From contig CM000690.1 in assembly GCA_000149225.2 (NCBI GenBank), positions 992,001 to 1,056,000 on the forward strand: 64,000 nucleotides of DNA, written 5' to 3'. The notes below the pieces were generated by a model. That model saw only the letters and a program-made list of their open reading frames with translations, made no database searches and was not told the DNA's origin. Both the position numbers and the translations under genes were made by a program. This stretch comes from Lachancea kluyveri NRRL Y-12651 (taxonomy: Eukaryota; Ascomycota; Saccharomycetes; Saccharomycetales; Saccharomycetaceae). Each line of letters starts with the position of its first letter. Position 1 is the stretch's first letter. This document shows, piece after piece, positions 12,013 through 21,445 of the stretch.

Positions 12013-13653
12013 ATGCGTGCTTCTCCTAGCAAAGATTACCATTTAGTCGTTTTAGTTCATGGCTTGTGGGGTAATGGCTCCCACTTTGATTATATTTCTA
12101 ACTCAATAGACACTTCTCTCAAGACTCACGATGTCTTCCAACCGGGCGGTAAGTTAGCAGGCGAAGAAATTGTTGTTTATACGACTTGTCTGAATGAAGG
12201 TTACAAAACCTATGACGGTATAGATGTTTGTGGTCTTAGGGTTGCTAAAGAGATCGAAGACCAAATAGAGACTTTAGGCTCTGTTATCAAGTTTTCATTG
12301 GTCGGTTACTCCTTAGGAGGATTAATTGCTCGGTATGCATTAGGCATCTTGTACAAAAAACAGCTCTTCAAGAAACATGATATTGAATTGATCAACTTTA
12401 CAACTTTTTGCACTCCGCATGTTGGAGTATATGCTCCAGGTAAAAACATTGCGGTCAACTTATTCAACACCATTGTTCCATTTGTCTTGGGCAACAGTGG
12501 GAAGCAGATGTTTTTAAAAGACCAAGTTCGCTCAGCCGGGAATCTGCCCTTGGTCTATCTTATGAGCATGGAAAATTCCGTTTTCTATAAAGCTTTACAA
12601 GAATTTAAATACAAGGCTCTATATGCCAATGTCATTAACGACAAGAGAACAGCTTGGTGGACTTCAGGCATCTCCAAAAATGACCCCTTCTTCGGCGTTG
12701 ATCAATTTAATGGAGTCAACAGGTTTAGCTACATCCCTGGCTTTGAGCCTATAATTTTGGATCATTCGAAGCCGATCAGAATCTCAAAGCTTGAGCAGGT
12801 CACTGATGATGGGGATGTCGAAGGCTTTGACTTGCAGCTTCCACAAGGGAAGGGAGAAGATGAGGAGAAGATGGTTCCGCCTGCAGCCCTCATTCCTCAA
12901 CGGTACGAGTTTTTCTTTATAAACTACTGGTGTGCCAAGCTGGGGAGATGGTTAATGGTTTTATTGAACCTGTTGATTATCGCTCCATTATGGGTTATTT
13001 GGTTCTTTGTATCAGGAACAATGGAAACCATGAAGTCCACACTTAGAGTTACCAAGTTTTTCAACCAGTACTCACACCAATTTATCCATGACTACTTTGA
13101 GCTTTCTCATGAACAACCTCTTCAAGAGGATTCTGGTGAAGAAGACCTCAGCACCGTTGTCACCAACGATTACGAAATGCAGATTGAGCAATCTTTGAAT
13201 GACCAAGCGGACACTTTGATCGAAAGTGTTTTCAATGCCATCGAAAGAAAAAACACACATACGGCCATTGTGGATGACGCTGACCCTGATGCTGATGAAG
13301 GCTTTGGGAATACCGAATCGATGGTGAGGGGAGAGCATTCTATCAAGACCACCATCAGGGAATTGGAGTTATACTCCGTCCATGAAATCATTTCCAAGAA
13401 AGAATCGCTCAGCTCTCAGCAAATGGCAGAAGAATCGTTGTCTTTGCTTGAAAATTTTCATTTGAATATCACGCCTAGGCAACTGGAAATTATTGACAGC
13501 TTAAACAAGATACACTGGAAAAAGTTTCCAATATACATCCGCAACACCACAAGTACGCATGCCTGTTCCATTGTTCGTCACAAGGACCCAGCTTTCACAG
13601 AGGGTGAAAAAATAGTCAACCATTGGATTCAGAATGTTTTTGAATTTGAGTAA
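12013..13653 (+). CDS. LPL1-family serine lipase/phospholipase
   Basis: Putative lipase of the alpha/beta-hydrolase family DUF676. Members include S. cerevisiae Lpl1 (lipid-droplet phospholipase) and Rog1. The 546 residues show the oxyanion-region motif VLVHGLWGN (14-22), the nucleophile elbow VGYSLGGL with Ser100, CTPHVG near 138 and a C-terminal conserved IHWKKFPIYIRN block. A hydrophobic hairpin at about 313-337 could anchor it to a lipid-droplet or ER monolayer. The HGLWGN form resembles Lpl1 more than Rog1 (which has HGLHSN), but it is about 100 residues longer than Lpl1. No lipase lies between FRD1/OSM1 and TCA17 in S. cerevisiae, so this is an inserted or lost gene. Whether it is the LPL1 orthologue or an extra paralogue cannot be settled here. 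Confidence 0.8.
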   Translation: MRASPSKDYHLVVLVHGLWGNGSHFDYISNSIDTSLKTHDVFQPGGKLAGEEIVVYTTCLNEGYKTYDGIDVCGLRVAKEIEDQIETLGSVIKFSLVGYSLGGLIARYALGILYKKQLFKKHDIELINFTTFCTPHVGVYAPGKNIAVNLFNTIVPFVLGNSGKQMFLKDQVRSAGNLPLVYLMSMENSVFYKALQEFKYKALYANVINDKRTAWWTSGISKNDPFFGVDQFNGVNRFSYIPGFEPIILDHSKPIRISKLEQVTDDGDVEGFDLQLPQGKGEDEEKMVPPAALIPQRYEFFFINYWCAKLGRWLMVLLNLLIIAPLWVIWFFVSGTMETMKSTLRVTKFFNQYSHQFIHDYFELSHEQPLQEDSGEEDLSTVVTNDYEMQIEQSLNDQADTLIESVFNAIERKNTHTAIVDDADPDADEGFGNTESMVRGEHSIKTTIRELELYSVHEIISKKESLSSQQMAEESLSLLENFHLNITPRQLEIIDSLNKIHWKKFPIYIRNTTSTHACSIVRHKDPAFTEGEKIVNHWIQNVFEFE

Positions 13654-13834
13654 AAGGCGGTAGTTTTTCTGTTCCTTCCCTCTTCATCTTTGTCTTCGTC
13701 TCCCCTTTTCTTCTCAAATGTAAGGGAAAAAAAAAAGATGGAGTATTGAAACTTTCATAAATAGAAACTTGACACATTAAAGCAGTCGCAGTGTCATTAT
13801 ATCATAGCTATCTATATTATCTTCTCCCCCCCGA

Positions 13835-14278
13835 CTATGCGAATTGATCGTCTAACTTTCTTTCCAGTTGCTCAATTAAAGTTTTATCGTCATTAACAAA
13901 GGGATTACACTTGCATTGAACGTAAATTTTACTAACCTTCTTAAAGGTGTCTATTATCGGTTGGTGTACCTCGAGAAAAGCCTCTTGAGGGAAGCCAATA
14001 ATAATTTTCAAACCTGTTTGTTCAACCAGCTTGCCGAAGACGGAAACGTCCTCCAATTGGAATAGAAGTTTAATTTCTGGGTATTTTTCAACTTCCATCC
14101 AATTGAATAGATCGCTTTCAAAGTAATCCAAGGACATGTTTGATAGAACGTTGAATTTTAAAACATCATTGACCTCTAGCTTTGATTCTGCCCCATATTT
14201 ATTATGTCGTATCACATAGATAAGTATTGGCTTGTTATTACGGTCTACCAATGATATGAAGCTTGGTTTGGATGCCAT
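13835..14278 (-). CDS. TCA17: TRAPP complex subunit Tca17
   Basis: A 147-residue longin-fold protein of the sedlin/Trs20 relatives that stabilises the TRAPPII complex, the Rab exchange factor for late Golgi traffic. It has the family N-terminus (FISLVDRNNKPILIYV) followed by the alternating helix and strand pattern and SNMSLDYFESDL. Its length is close to that of S. cerevisiae YEL048C (152). In S. cerevisiae this gene points the same way as FRD1; here it points against the reductase gene, so it has been inverted. It is convergent with the lipase gene, 181 bp apart. Confidence 0.9.
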   Translation of the reverse strand: MASKPSFISLVDRNNKPILIYVIRHNKYGAESKLEVNDVLKFNVLSNMSLDYFESDLFNWMEVEKYPEIKLLFQLEDVSVFGKLVEQTGLKIIIGFPQEAFLEVHQPIIDTFKKVSKIYVQCKCNPFVNDDKTLIEQLERKLDDQFA

Positions 14279-14696
14279 CCTGTCGGTGACTCGGACGCTC
14301 TATGGATGGTTGCTGCGCAGAACAGAATATTAAGATGGGCTCTACATAAAATTACAGGTTTACCTGAAAAAAGACATGATACTCGTGGTTCGTGATAGAT
14401 TTTTGATCGTAGAAACGTAATATTGGTAAAAACATGAGTTAGTAACCCAGTGTTCCTCTGCAATGTATCGTAGAAGGTGAATATAAAATATTGGTTCGCA
14501 TTCAAGCTTTATGTTTGGGCCAATTGGTTTGGCGTCTCCATATATATTTTTGAAAGCGGCTTTTCGGGAATCTGGATACGCCTTTGTCGTAACCAACTTA
14601 AAAGGCAAGGAACAGAATTCGTAATTTGTCTACGGAATCCTCAAAAATCAGACGTAGCTTCTTTCCATCTATGGGAGGTTGACGGGATTCAAAACC
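14279..14696. other. intergenic region TCA17 upstream
   Basis: About 420 bp between the TCA17 start and the solo LTR. No gene is recognised. Confidence 0.4.
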
Positions 14697-15018
14697 TGTT
14701 GGAACGAAATTCAACTATCACATATCGACTAGTCCTTGTATTACTAGTGTATTCTCATATATGTTGTCAGAAGATGATGCAAGGAACAGAAAACAGTCAT
14801 CAAAGCAAGTGGAAGCTGAAACGCAAGGATTGATAATGTAATAGGATAATGAACAGAAACATATAAAAGGAAGAATATTTGTATGTAGAATTATCGACTC
14901 TCTTTTCTGGATTCCTAGAAAGGAGAGGAGAACTTCTAGTATAACCATATACCGAATTATTATAGCCTTAACCAAAAATTGAATCTCAACAATTGTCCCA
15001 ATATTCACCAGTTTCTCA
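14697..15018 (+). mobile_element. solo LTR of Ty1/copia type (delta-like)
   Basis: A 322-bp element beginning TGTTGGAACG and ending TTTCTCA, the termini of the S. cerevisiae Ty1/Ty2 delta LTR. It shares internal blocks with those, such as GGAAGCTGAAACGCAAGG and GATTGATAATGTAATAGG. It is a single LTR with no internal region nearby, so it is a fossil left by LTR-LTR recombination. Clear target duplication is not visible. It ends 113 bp upstream of a tRNA-Gly gene, the usual position for this family. It is very similar to the LTR at 47924. Confidence 0.93.
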
Positions 15019-15131
15019 GAATCATCAAACCGGATGGCAGTAAATAATAATTGGCTAAGCTAGATCCAAGGCATGAGCTGTTAGCCGCCTGGTAATTATA
15101 AATTTTACATTACAAAATAACAATTAACTAA

Positions 15132-15202
15132 GCGCAAGTGGTTTAGTGGTAAAATCCAACGTTGCCATCGTTGGGCCCCCGGTTCGATTCCGGGCTTGCG
15201 CA
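15132..15202 (+). tRNA. tRNA-Gly(GCC)
   Basis: A 71-nt cloverleaf. The acceptor GCGCAAG pairs with CTTGCGC, the discriminator is A, and the anticodon loop TTGCCAT gives anticodon GCC. The B box is GGTTCGATTCC. It appears identical to the S. cerevisiae gene. A T-run after 15203 terminates Pol III. S. cerevisiae also has a tRNA-Gly(GCC) next to RAD7, so the position looks conserved. Confidence 0.96.
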
Positions 15203-15305
15203 TTCTTTTTTAATTTTTTTTCTTTCTCTTTGAGAGATCGATCTTTGCTCAACGCAATCATCCCTGATACCCAGGTTGAACCACTTTTCAAGACTCCAAC
15301 CAGCA

Positions 15306-17000
15306 ATGTATCGCGGGAGAAAGAGACCTAGGAAGGGCGAAAATGATAGTAATGAGGTTAGGGGTCCAAACTCTGCTTTAACTCAATTTTTAAAGGAGCA
15401 GGGTATCAATGCAGAGAGTATTCGACAAAGATGGTTGAAAGGGCAAAAGAAAGACGATCAGGATGGCGCTGGTGAAAAGGAAGAGGAAAAAGAAAAGGAA
15501 AACGTTAGTGAAAATGAGGTGAAACTAGACTTGACGCTAGACAGTGACGATGATGAAGATGAAAATAGTGATGTCAATAATCGGGCTAGGAGTTTGAAAT
15601 ACTCTGATGACAGTGATGAGGAAGAGTATGACAATGCTAATAGGTCCTCAACACTCTCGGAGACACTTGTTCCAATTGTAGACGAATCCGAAGTTTCCAA
15701 GGCGAAAAAAAGCAAACTGCGATTGCAACAACTTAAGCGCAAGAAGAGGAGAGCAGCAGATTTGCTGGATAGGAAAGTAAGACGCGTTTCCACTTTACAA
15801 GACATCTGTATCACTAAAATTAGCGCCAATATTTTAAAACTTCAAAAAGAAAATAAATCAGCAGAAACTATAACTTCATCTCATATCCGTGATGTTTTGG
15901 GTGGAATATCGATCGAGAATTTGAACAAGTTGGCAAGGACTTTATCAAAAAATAGAGCGCTGAATGATAATACACTACAACTTTTTTTAAAGACTCAGCT
16001 TCAATCTCTAACATTTCACGACTGCTCTAAGATTTCATATGAGGGCTATAAACAGCTGGCGATTTTTACGCCAAACCTTACAAAACTTTCTTTGCAGATG
16101 TGTGGGCAACTAAACAATGAAGCTCTTTTGTACATTGCAGACAAATTGCCCATGCTAAGGGAGATATACTTAGATGGACCATTTTTAATAAACGAGCCCA
16201 CTTGGGACTTATTTTTCAAGAAGATGGAGGGAAGATTGGCTGCATTTCATGTCTCTAACACCCATAGGTTTACAGACGACTGTCTGAGCAGTTTATTGAA
16301 AAATTGCGGGTCTACTTTGGTATCCTTGAAACTCGCTAGGCTAGATATGGTCACTAATTATGCTTTGCTGTCTCAGTATCTGATTAATCCCGACTTCGAA
16401 GCGTTATCTTTAGAGCATCCCGTAAAGGAGGAGGACATTACCGATGAATTAGTTGTTAACATCTTGAGTAAAATTGGACCACGCTTAAAACATTTAAGCT
16501 TAAATGGCTGTACTGGTCTGACTGACACCATGATAATCAACGGAATGGCCACTTTTCTCCATGCTAGTGATGGTTCAAGTGTATTGCAATATATGGAATT
16601 AGAAGAATTGGACCAGATAACGACGGATGGGTTAGTATACTTTCTGAGCTCTGTCCAGTTGCCGCACTTAATGTATTGTAATTTCAGAAGGTGCTTGCAG
16701 CTTGGTGATATGGCCATCATTGAATTATGTTTGAACAAGGCCAGAGCAAGCTTGGAGACATTGAATTTGAACTCTATGAAAGAGTTATCGAGAGAATCAT
16801 TTGCATATATAGCATGCCCTAAATTGAAACAGTTAAACGTCGGATTTGTCAGAAGCGTTGATGATAATATTGTTGAAAAGTTGGGCGAACAAAATCCGAA
16901 ACTAGAAATTTTGGAAGTTTACGGTGATAATTTGATTACTCATAAGGCGAATGTTCGACAGGGGTTGACCGTTATTGGGAGGCAAAGTGACACTATATAA
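15306..17000 (+). CDS. RAD7: nucleotide-excision repair protein Rad7
   Basis: With Rad16 it forms NEF4, an ATP-dependent damage sensor for global-genome excision repair, and with Elc1/Cul3 a ubiquitin ligase. The 564 residues start MYRGRKRPRKG, as in S. cerevisiae (565). There is an acidic linker (about 50-130), a basic stretch (RLQQLKRKKRRAADLLDRKVRR) and then leucine-rich repeats of the AMN1/F-box type covering about 220-560 and ending GRQSDTI. I chose the ATG at 15306 because upstream in-frame sequence has no ATG and the conserved N-terminus begins here. The tRNA-Gly lies only 104 bp upstream. It corresponds to YJR052W and is convergent with PRP39. Confidence 0.96.
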   Translation: MYRGRKRPRKGENDSNEVRGPNSALTQFLKEQGINAESIRQRWLKGQKKDDQDGAGEKEEEKEKENVSENEVKLDLTLDSDDDEDENSDVNNRARSLKYSDDSDEEEYDNANRSSTLSETLVPIVDESEVSKAKKSKLRLQQLKRKKRRAADLLDRKVRRVSTLQDICITKISANILKLQKENKSAETITSSHIRDVLGGISIENLNKLARTLSKNRALNDNTLQLFLKTQLQSLTFHDCSKISYEGYKQLAIFTPNLTKLSLQMCGQLNNEALLYIADKLPMLREIYLDGPFLINEPTWDLFFKKMEGRLAAFHVSNTHRFTDDCLSSLLKNCGSTLVSLKLARLDMVTNYALLSQYLINPDFEALSLEHPVKEEDITDELVVNILSKIGPRLKHLSLNGCTGLTDTMIINGMATFLHASDGSSVLQYMELEELDQITTDGLVYFLSSVQLPHLMYCNFRRCLQLGDMAIIELCLNKARASLETLNLNSMKELSRESFAYIACPKLKQLNVGFVRSVDDNIVEKLGEQNPKLEILEVYGDNLITHKANVRQGLTVIGRQSDTI

Positions 17001-17277
17001 ATAGCATTAATTTACCGGTATTTACCGCTTCATTTTTTTTGTTTTTTTTTGTTTCTACAACTTTCAACTGTTTACTTTCGATATTAAGATGAAGAGCTGT
17101 GGTATAAAGGCGAAAAATGTTAATCGTCACGAAGATGGGAAAGAAATAGAAAACACAGAATAAACTGTAGTCTGAAGTCAGTAATAATAGCAGATAAAGT
17201 ATTCAGTAAATTCCATTTTTTTTTCTTTTTTCTTTTTTTGTATTTTTTATAATGATTATTAACTCTATTAACTCTAT

Positions 17278-19227
17278 TTACTCTTGGACAATACCTAAGT
17301 AGTCAGAGCTAAGATAGTCCTTGTACTTTACTGATTGATGGATTTTCTCCAGATTCCTAAAGGTAGGCAATGACGGTGGTTGATTTTTGAAAGATTTAGA
17401 GTTACGATGCATGATTGTGTTGGTAATCTGTGGCTTCTCCACAATTATTCCCGGATGCCCATTTTCCATAAATTCAGATGTCTTATGCCAGTTTGAAAAG
17501 TCTTTGTTTTTGCTTGAGGTCCATAAAGGGTTATTAATTTTTAAATCACAATGTAACAAGGGATCCAGCAACTTTGAATCATTCTCATAGAAACTGATAG
17601 ACTCGTGTTCCTGGACATCAGAATTCGTTAGGTAAAAGGTCTTGTAATCAACTAAAATATCGTTCATGATAGTAATCGGAAGAGTGAATTCTGTACCCAA
17701 GTTGGAGACAAATTTATTCAACTTGTTGAAATTTTTGAAAGTTTTCTCGAATTTGTAGTATGTTAACCAGAAGCTCGTAGATGTTCTCAGCTGAGGTAAC
17801 TTACTAAACGAGTTAAAGTATTTCCGTGTTTGCATGGTGTTTTTCAAAATTAGCCATGTTACTTTAATAAGCTCAACAATAACAACCGCTACATTTTGAT
17901 CGTTCAAAATTTCAATTAATTGAGAGTCTGCAAGGCCATGTTTCTCTAGATACTTGGTTATGTTAGACTCCAAAAAATTGGCGTATAAAGTTTGCTGTGA
18001 CATTATCTCTTTATCACTTTGATCAATGTCCGAGTTATATTGTGACCGCTTCACCATAGCCAAGTACTCTGTTATTAAGAAACTTGCTCCTGGCCAGTGT
18101 CTAGCATATAAGGTCAGCGTTGATAGATAGGTATTGACAACAGTTTCCTTATGATTTTTGAATGATTTTTTCAGAAACTTCAAAAACTGAAGCCTGAATT
18201 GAGTAAGATCAGTAGGCAAAGTAGCCACGCCTCTTTTGTAAAGATTTATCACTGTTCCAAACTCAAAGTTTTGCTCGAACCAAACAGCATATTTGCACCA
18301 AAAGTGTTCGTAATACTGGCATGGCACTAAACATCTCTCAAAATTAGACTTTGTTAATTCTTTAGAGATCCTGGAATCGTCCATTAAAAAGTTCAGATAC
18401 TGGTCCCAGTTGTTAAACTCGATTTCATTCAAAGGGGTTAAATTAAAAAAGGTTTGTTTAATTTGTGATTCGTATTTCCACACAGAATTCACCAACTGTT
18501 GGGTGTTCGCAAATGTGTTGTCAATATCTTTTACATCTCCGGCCAATTCTGGATGTTCTTGCAGAAATGCTTTATAGCCAGTATAATACTTTGCGTATTG
18601 ATGTAACGGTATCATGCTAACAGCCTGGTATACCTGTGAAACATTTGCCCACTGCTTTTGCTCGGTTTCAAACTGAATGTATTTATCCCAAAACGGGTGA
18701 GACAGAAATTGTAGCCCAATTAGATCTCTTGCAATTTCAAAATTAGTTCTGATGAGATCCACTTTATCTGGGTTATTGGCGAGCAGAACGTTTAAATAAT
18801 CACACCATAGCTCTAAGGAATGAGGAAACGCATCTAGTGCTAAGGATAAGGTTTCTATGGATTTTTCCAAACCATGAAGCTGGTACTCAACGGCAGTAAA
18901 TTTCTTCCAATAGCCAAAAAAAAGGGGATACTTTGTCAATATTTGGATGAAAACCCGCTCAATAGATGTTTTAATAGCCTGGTTAGGATTGGAATATTTT
19001 AAAACAAGTTTTTCCGTGGCGGTGACCAATGCATCCAGTAGATTGATGTTGTCCCATTGAACATGATTATAGGAATCGACCCAAGCCTGATTCTCCTTCA
19101 AAAACCCTGGGTCCAGTCCTTCAAACACATCATTTTCTGGATTTTTCCAGTCAAAGCCAGTTGGTATAGTCATATAGTATGGTCTCCGTGTCTTCTTTTT
19201 CCTTTTTTGCACGTTATTAACTACCAT
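17278..19227 (-). CDS. PRP39: U1 snRNP protein Prp39
   Basis: Core yeast U1 snRNP component required for commitment-complex formation at the 5' splice site. The 649-residue protein consists of half-a-TPR (HAT) helical repeats. Blocks conserved with S. cerevisiae Prp39 include KYPLFFGYWKKFTAVEYQLHG, LELWCDYLNVL, QFLSHPFWDKYIQFE and the C-terminal LPTFRNLEKIHQ. A second ATG at codon 19 (19173) would give 631 residues, nearer the S. cerevisiae length (629); either start is possible. It shares a short 232-bp divergent promoter with BFA1. It corresponds to YML046W. Confidence 0.95.
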   Translation of the reverse strand: MVVNNVQKRKKKTRRPYYMTIPTGFDWKNPENDVFEGLDPGFLKENQAWVDSYNHVQWDNINLLDALVTATEKLVLKYSNPNQAIKTSIERVFIQILTKYPLFFGYWKKFTAVEYQLHGLEKSIETLSLALDAFPHSLELWCDYLNVLLANNPDKVDLIRTNFEIARDLIGLQFLSHPFWDKYIQFETEQKQWANVSQVYQAVSMIPLHQYAKYYTGYKAFLQEHPELAGDVKDIDNTFANTQQLVNSVWKYESQIKQTFFNLTPLNEIEFNNWDQYLNFLMDDSRISKELTKSNFERCLVPCQYYEHFWCKYAVWFEQNFEFGTVINLYKRGVATLPTDLTQFRLQFLKFLKKSFKNHKETVVNTYLSTLTLYARHWPGASFLITEYLAMVKRSQYNSDIDQSDKEIMSQQTLYANFLESNITKYLEKHGLADSQLIEILNDQNVAVVIVELIKVTWLILKNTMQTRKYFNSFSKLPQLRTSTSFWLTYYKFEKTFKNFNKLNKFVSNLGTEFTLPITIMNDILVDYKTFYLTNSDVQEHESISFYENDSKLLDPLLHCDLKINNPLWTSSKNKDFSNWHKTSEFMENGHPGIIVEKPQITNTIMHRNSKSFKNQPPSLPTFRNLEKIHQSVKYKDYLSSDYLGIVQE

Positions 19228-19459
19228 TCCTCTTTCTCATCGATAATAATTGAAACTCATCTTCAGTCCAAAATCACTAAAAACGGTATATACGCATTTC
19301 GTGTAGACGATCTTAAACTTTTCTGTCCAATATGATGATTGTGGAAAGCTTTCAACAAAATGTAAACAAACCACTGGTCCACGATTAAATCTGAACTCAA
19401 ACATTAATTCCGAATAAACGGAAGACTAATATTATTTTCCTGTATTTGAAATATTCCTG

Positions 19460-19853
19460 ATGTCTCTAGAATCTTTTCCAGAGACCTCGTTTGAGGATGT
19501 AGAGACGACATTTACACCGAACCACCTCACCAGAAGTCAACAGTCGTCACCAGAAAACAATCATATTCATGACATTCTACCCCCGTCTACAGCTTCTTCT
19601 GAAAGTACTACATTTTCCAATAGCAAGGAGAAATACTCTACGTATACGGAAAGTGAGGGTGCTGAGGAGGATGATGAGTTATTGGATGATTTTGAGGAAT
19701 TTAAGGACAAGAATGATTACGGTGATATTATGCGAAGTCATCTCGGGCTCAATGCTTTCAATAGGGGTACATTGCGTGGAAGTCGTCGAGATATTTCTAC
19801 TACTGGTTTTTTCAAACAAAATGAAGAAGAAGAAGAAGAAGAAGAAGAAGAAG

Positions 19854-19885
<32 letters not shown>

Positions 19886-21262
19886 GAAGACGATGGAAGA
19901 AAAGAAGAAGGAGATCTACTTGGTTTAAGGAAACAATTTGAGAGTAGATTGAGTTTAGAGTCAAAAAACAGCGCAAAGAACACTGCTCTAGATAGAAAAG
20001 TTCCAAACTTGAGATTAAATTCAAGGCCTTTAAGGAAACCAAAGTCTATGCTACAATTAAAAAGACAAAGCAGAGATAGCAGTGAACTCCCTAGTATTTC
20101 AGGAAATAGGCCAAAGAGTACCGGTAATCTACTTACTAGTAAGTCTGTTACTAATCTAAGACCTACGAAAGGTTTGCAAGGGATCAGATACAAAAAATCA
20201 ATGCCACTGTTATCCCGTTACAATCGTCACGACTTGATACCAGAGGAGGATGAGGAAACTGACAGGGCCTATAGAGAAGACAGTGAAGATGAGGATTATG
20301 AGAACGATTTTGAAGGTGATTTTCGCTTTAACAAGGGTCTGATGCAACCTCAATTCTTGATGAAAGAAGATTTGGATGCAACCCTAAAACTGTCACCTTC
20401 ACAATACACCATAACCAGAGATGATACTCTTTTAACACCACAATTGCGACAAAGGGAAAAAAGATGGAATGATGCTCAGCAGCTAGACAGTTTTAGGGAA
20501 AAAGGTCCACCAAGAAGGAAAAAAAAATCAAAACTTTTATTCAAGCAAGGAAATATATCAGCTGGCCGTAGGCTGAAAACGATAAAACAAGAAATCGATC
20601 ATAACACCCCGATGAAAAAGGGAAATATGGTGTACAACCCACAAAAATTAACATGGGAAGGTAACGAAAAGATTTTAAATAAATTTCAGGATGCAGAAAT
20701 TGCTAACAAGAAAGCATTGCTCATCACAAAAAAGAGGGCAGCTTCTGTATCGCCATTTTCGGCAGGAAACGAAAAAGTAGACACGGAAGCGGACACTCGA
20801 AACAGGAAAATTGTGGGAAAGATGATGTTTGATGAACAAAACCTAAGATGGGTCAGTATTGATGGGAATGAAAAGGACCCATTTGATGGTATCCAGGATT
20901 TTGTTCCTTCAAAATCTGTTGTCAAGCCACCGTCTCACGGTGATTTCAAATCACAAAGGTCTCAAAGTCAGTTAATAACTTCACGGGATACTGAGGATGA
21001 TAGACTGTTGTCATCTGGTACAACAAGGGTTCATTCCTTGGGGACCACTTTTACAGGCTCCGACCCAGCTTTCAATATAAATTCAAAGCTTTTAGAAAAA
21101 TTCTATCATGAAGAAAATAAGTGGAGCAGGAAAGTAGGAGGGTGGTTTATATTAGGTGATAAAAAAAGTGGATCTAGCCATGAGGATGATCTTTCTGAAA
21201 TGAAAAATGACGGTTATATGTATGAGATTAGAAATATGGTAATAAGCTCGGCAAGAAGCTAA
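19460..21262 (+). CDS. BFA1: spindle-position checkpoint GAP subunit Bfa1
   Basis: Partner of Bub2 in the GTPase-activating complex that holds Tem1 inactive at spindle pole bodies and so restrains mitotic exit. The 600 residues include the N-terminal Glu/Asp-rich DDELLDDFEEFKDK, a pure glutamate run, RYKKSMPLLSRY, the conserved IKQEIDHNTPMKKGNMVYNP and KMMFDEQNLRWVSI blocks, and a C-terminal LEKFYHEENKWSRKVGGWFI ending EIRNMVISSARS. All these occur in S. cerevisiae Bfa1 (574). It corresponds to YJR053W. It is longer than usual mainly because of the acidic run at about 122-142. Confidence 0.95.
19824..19882 (+). repeat. GAA trinucleotide tract encoding polyglutamate in BFA1
   Basis: About 20 uninterrupted GAA codons. 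A pure trinucleotide run of this length should be length-variable between strains. It is in frame, so expansions keep the gene open. Confidence 0.9.
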
Positions 21263-21445
21263 TTCTAGCAAGGATCTAAGAACAGAAGAAAAAATCCAAA
21301 TTATCAGAGCACTAAAGAGTCGGATAGGTTACTTTTTATGTTGTACTATAAATAACTCGACAGCACGTTACTTCGAATTTAATTGATGTTACGTACTATG
21401 ATAAAAAACGCTGTACATGGCGTGACTTTATCAGCCAGGCTATGC

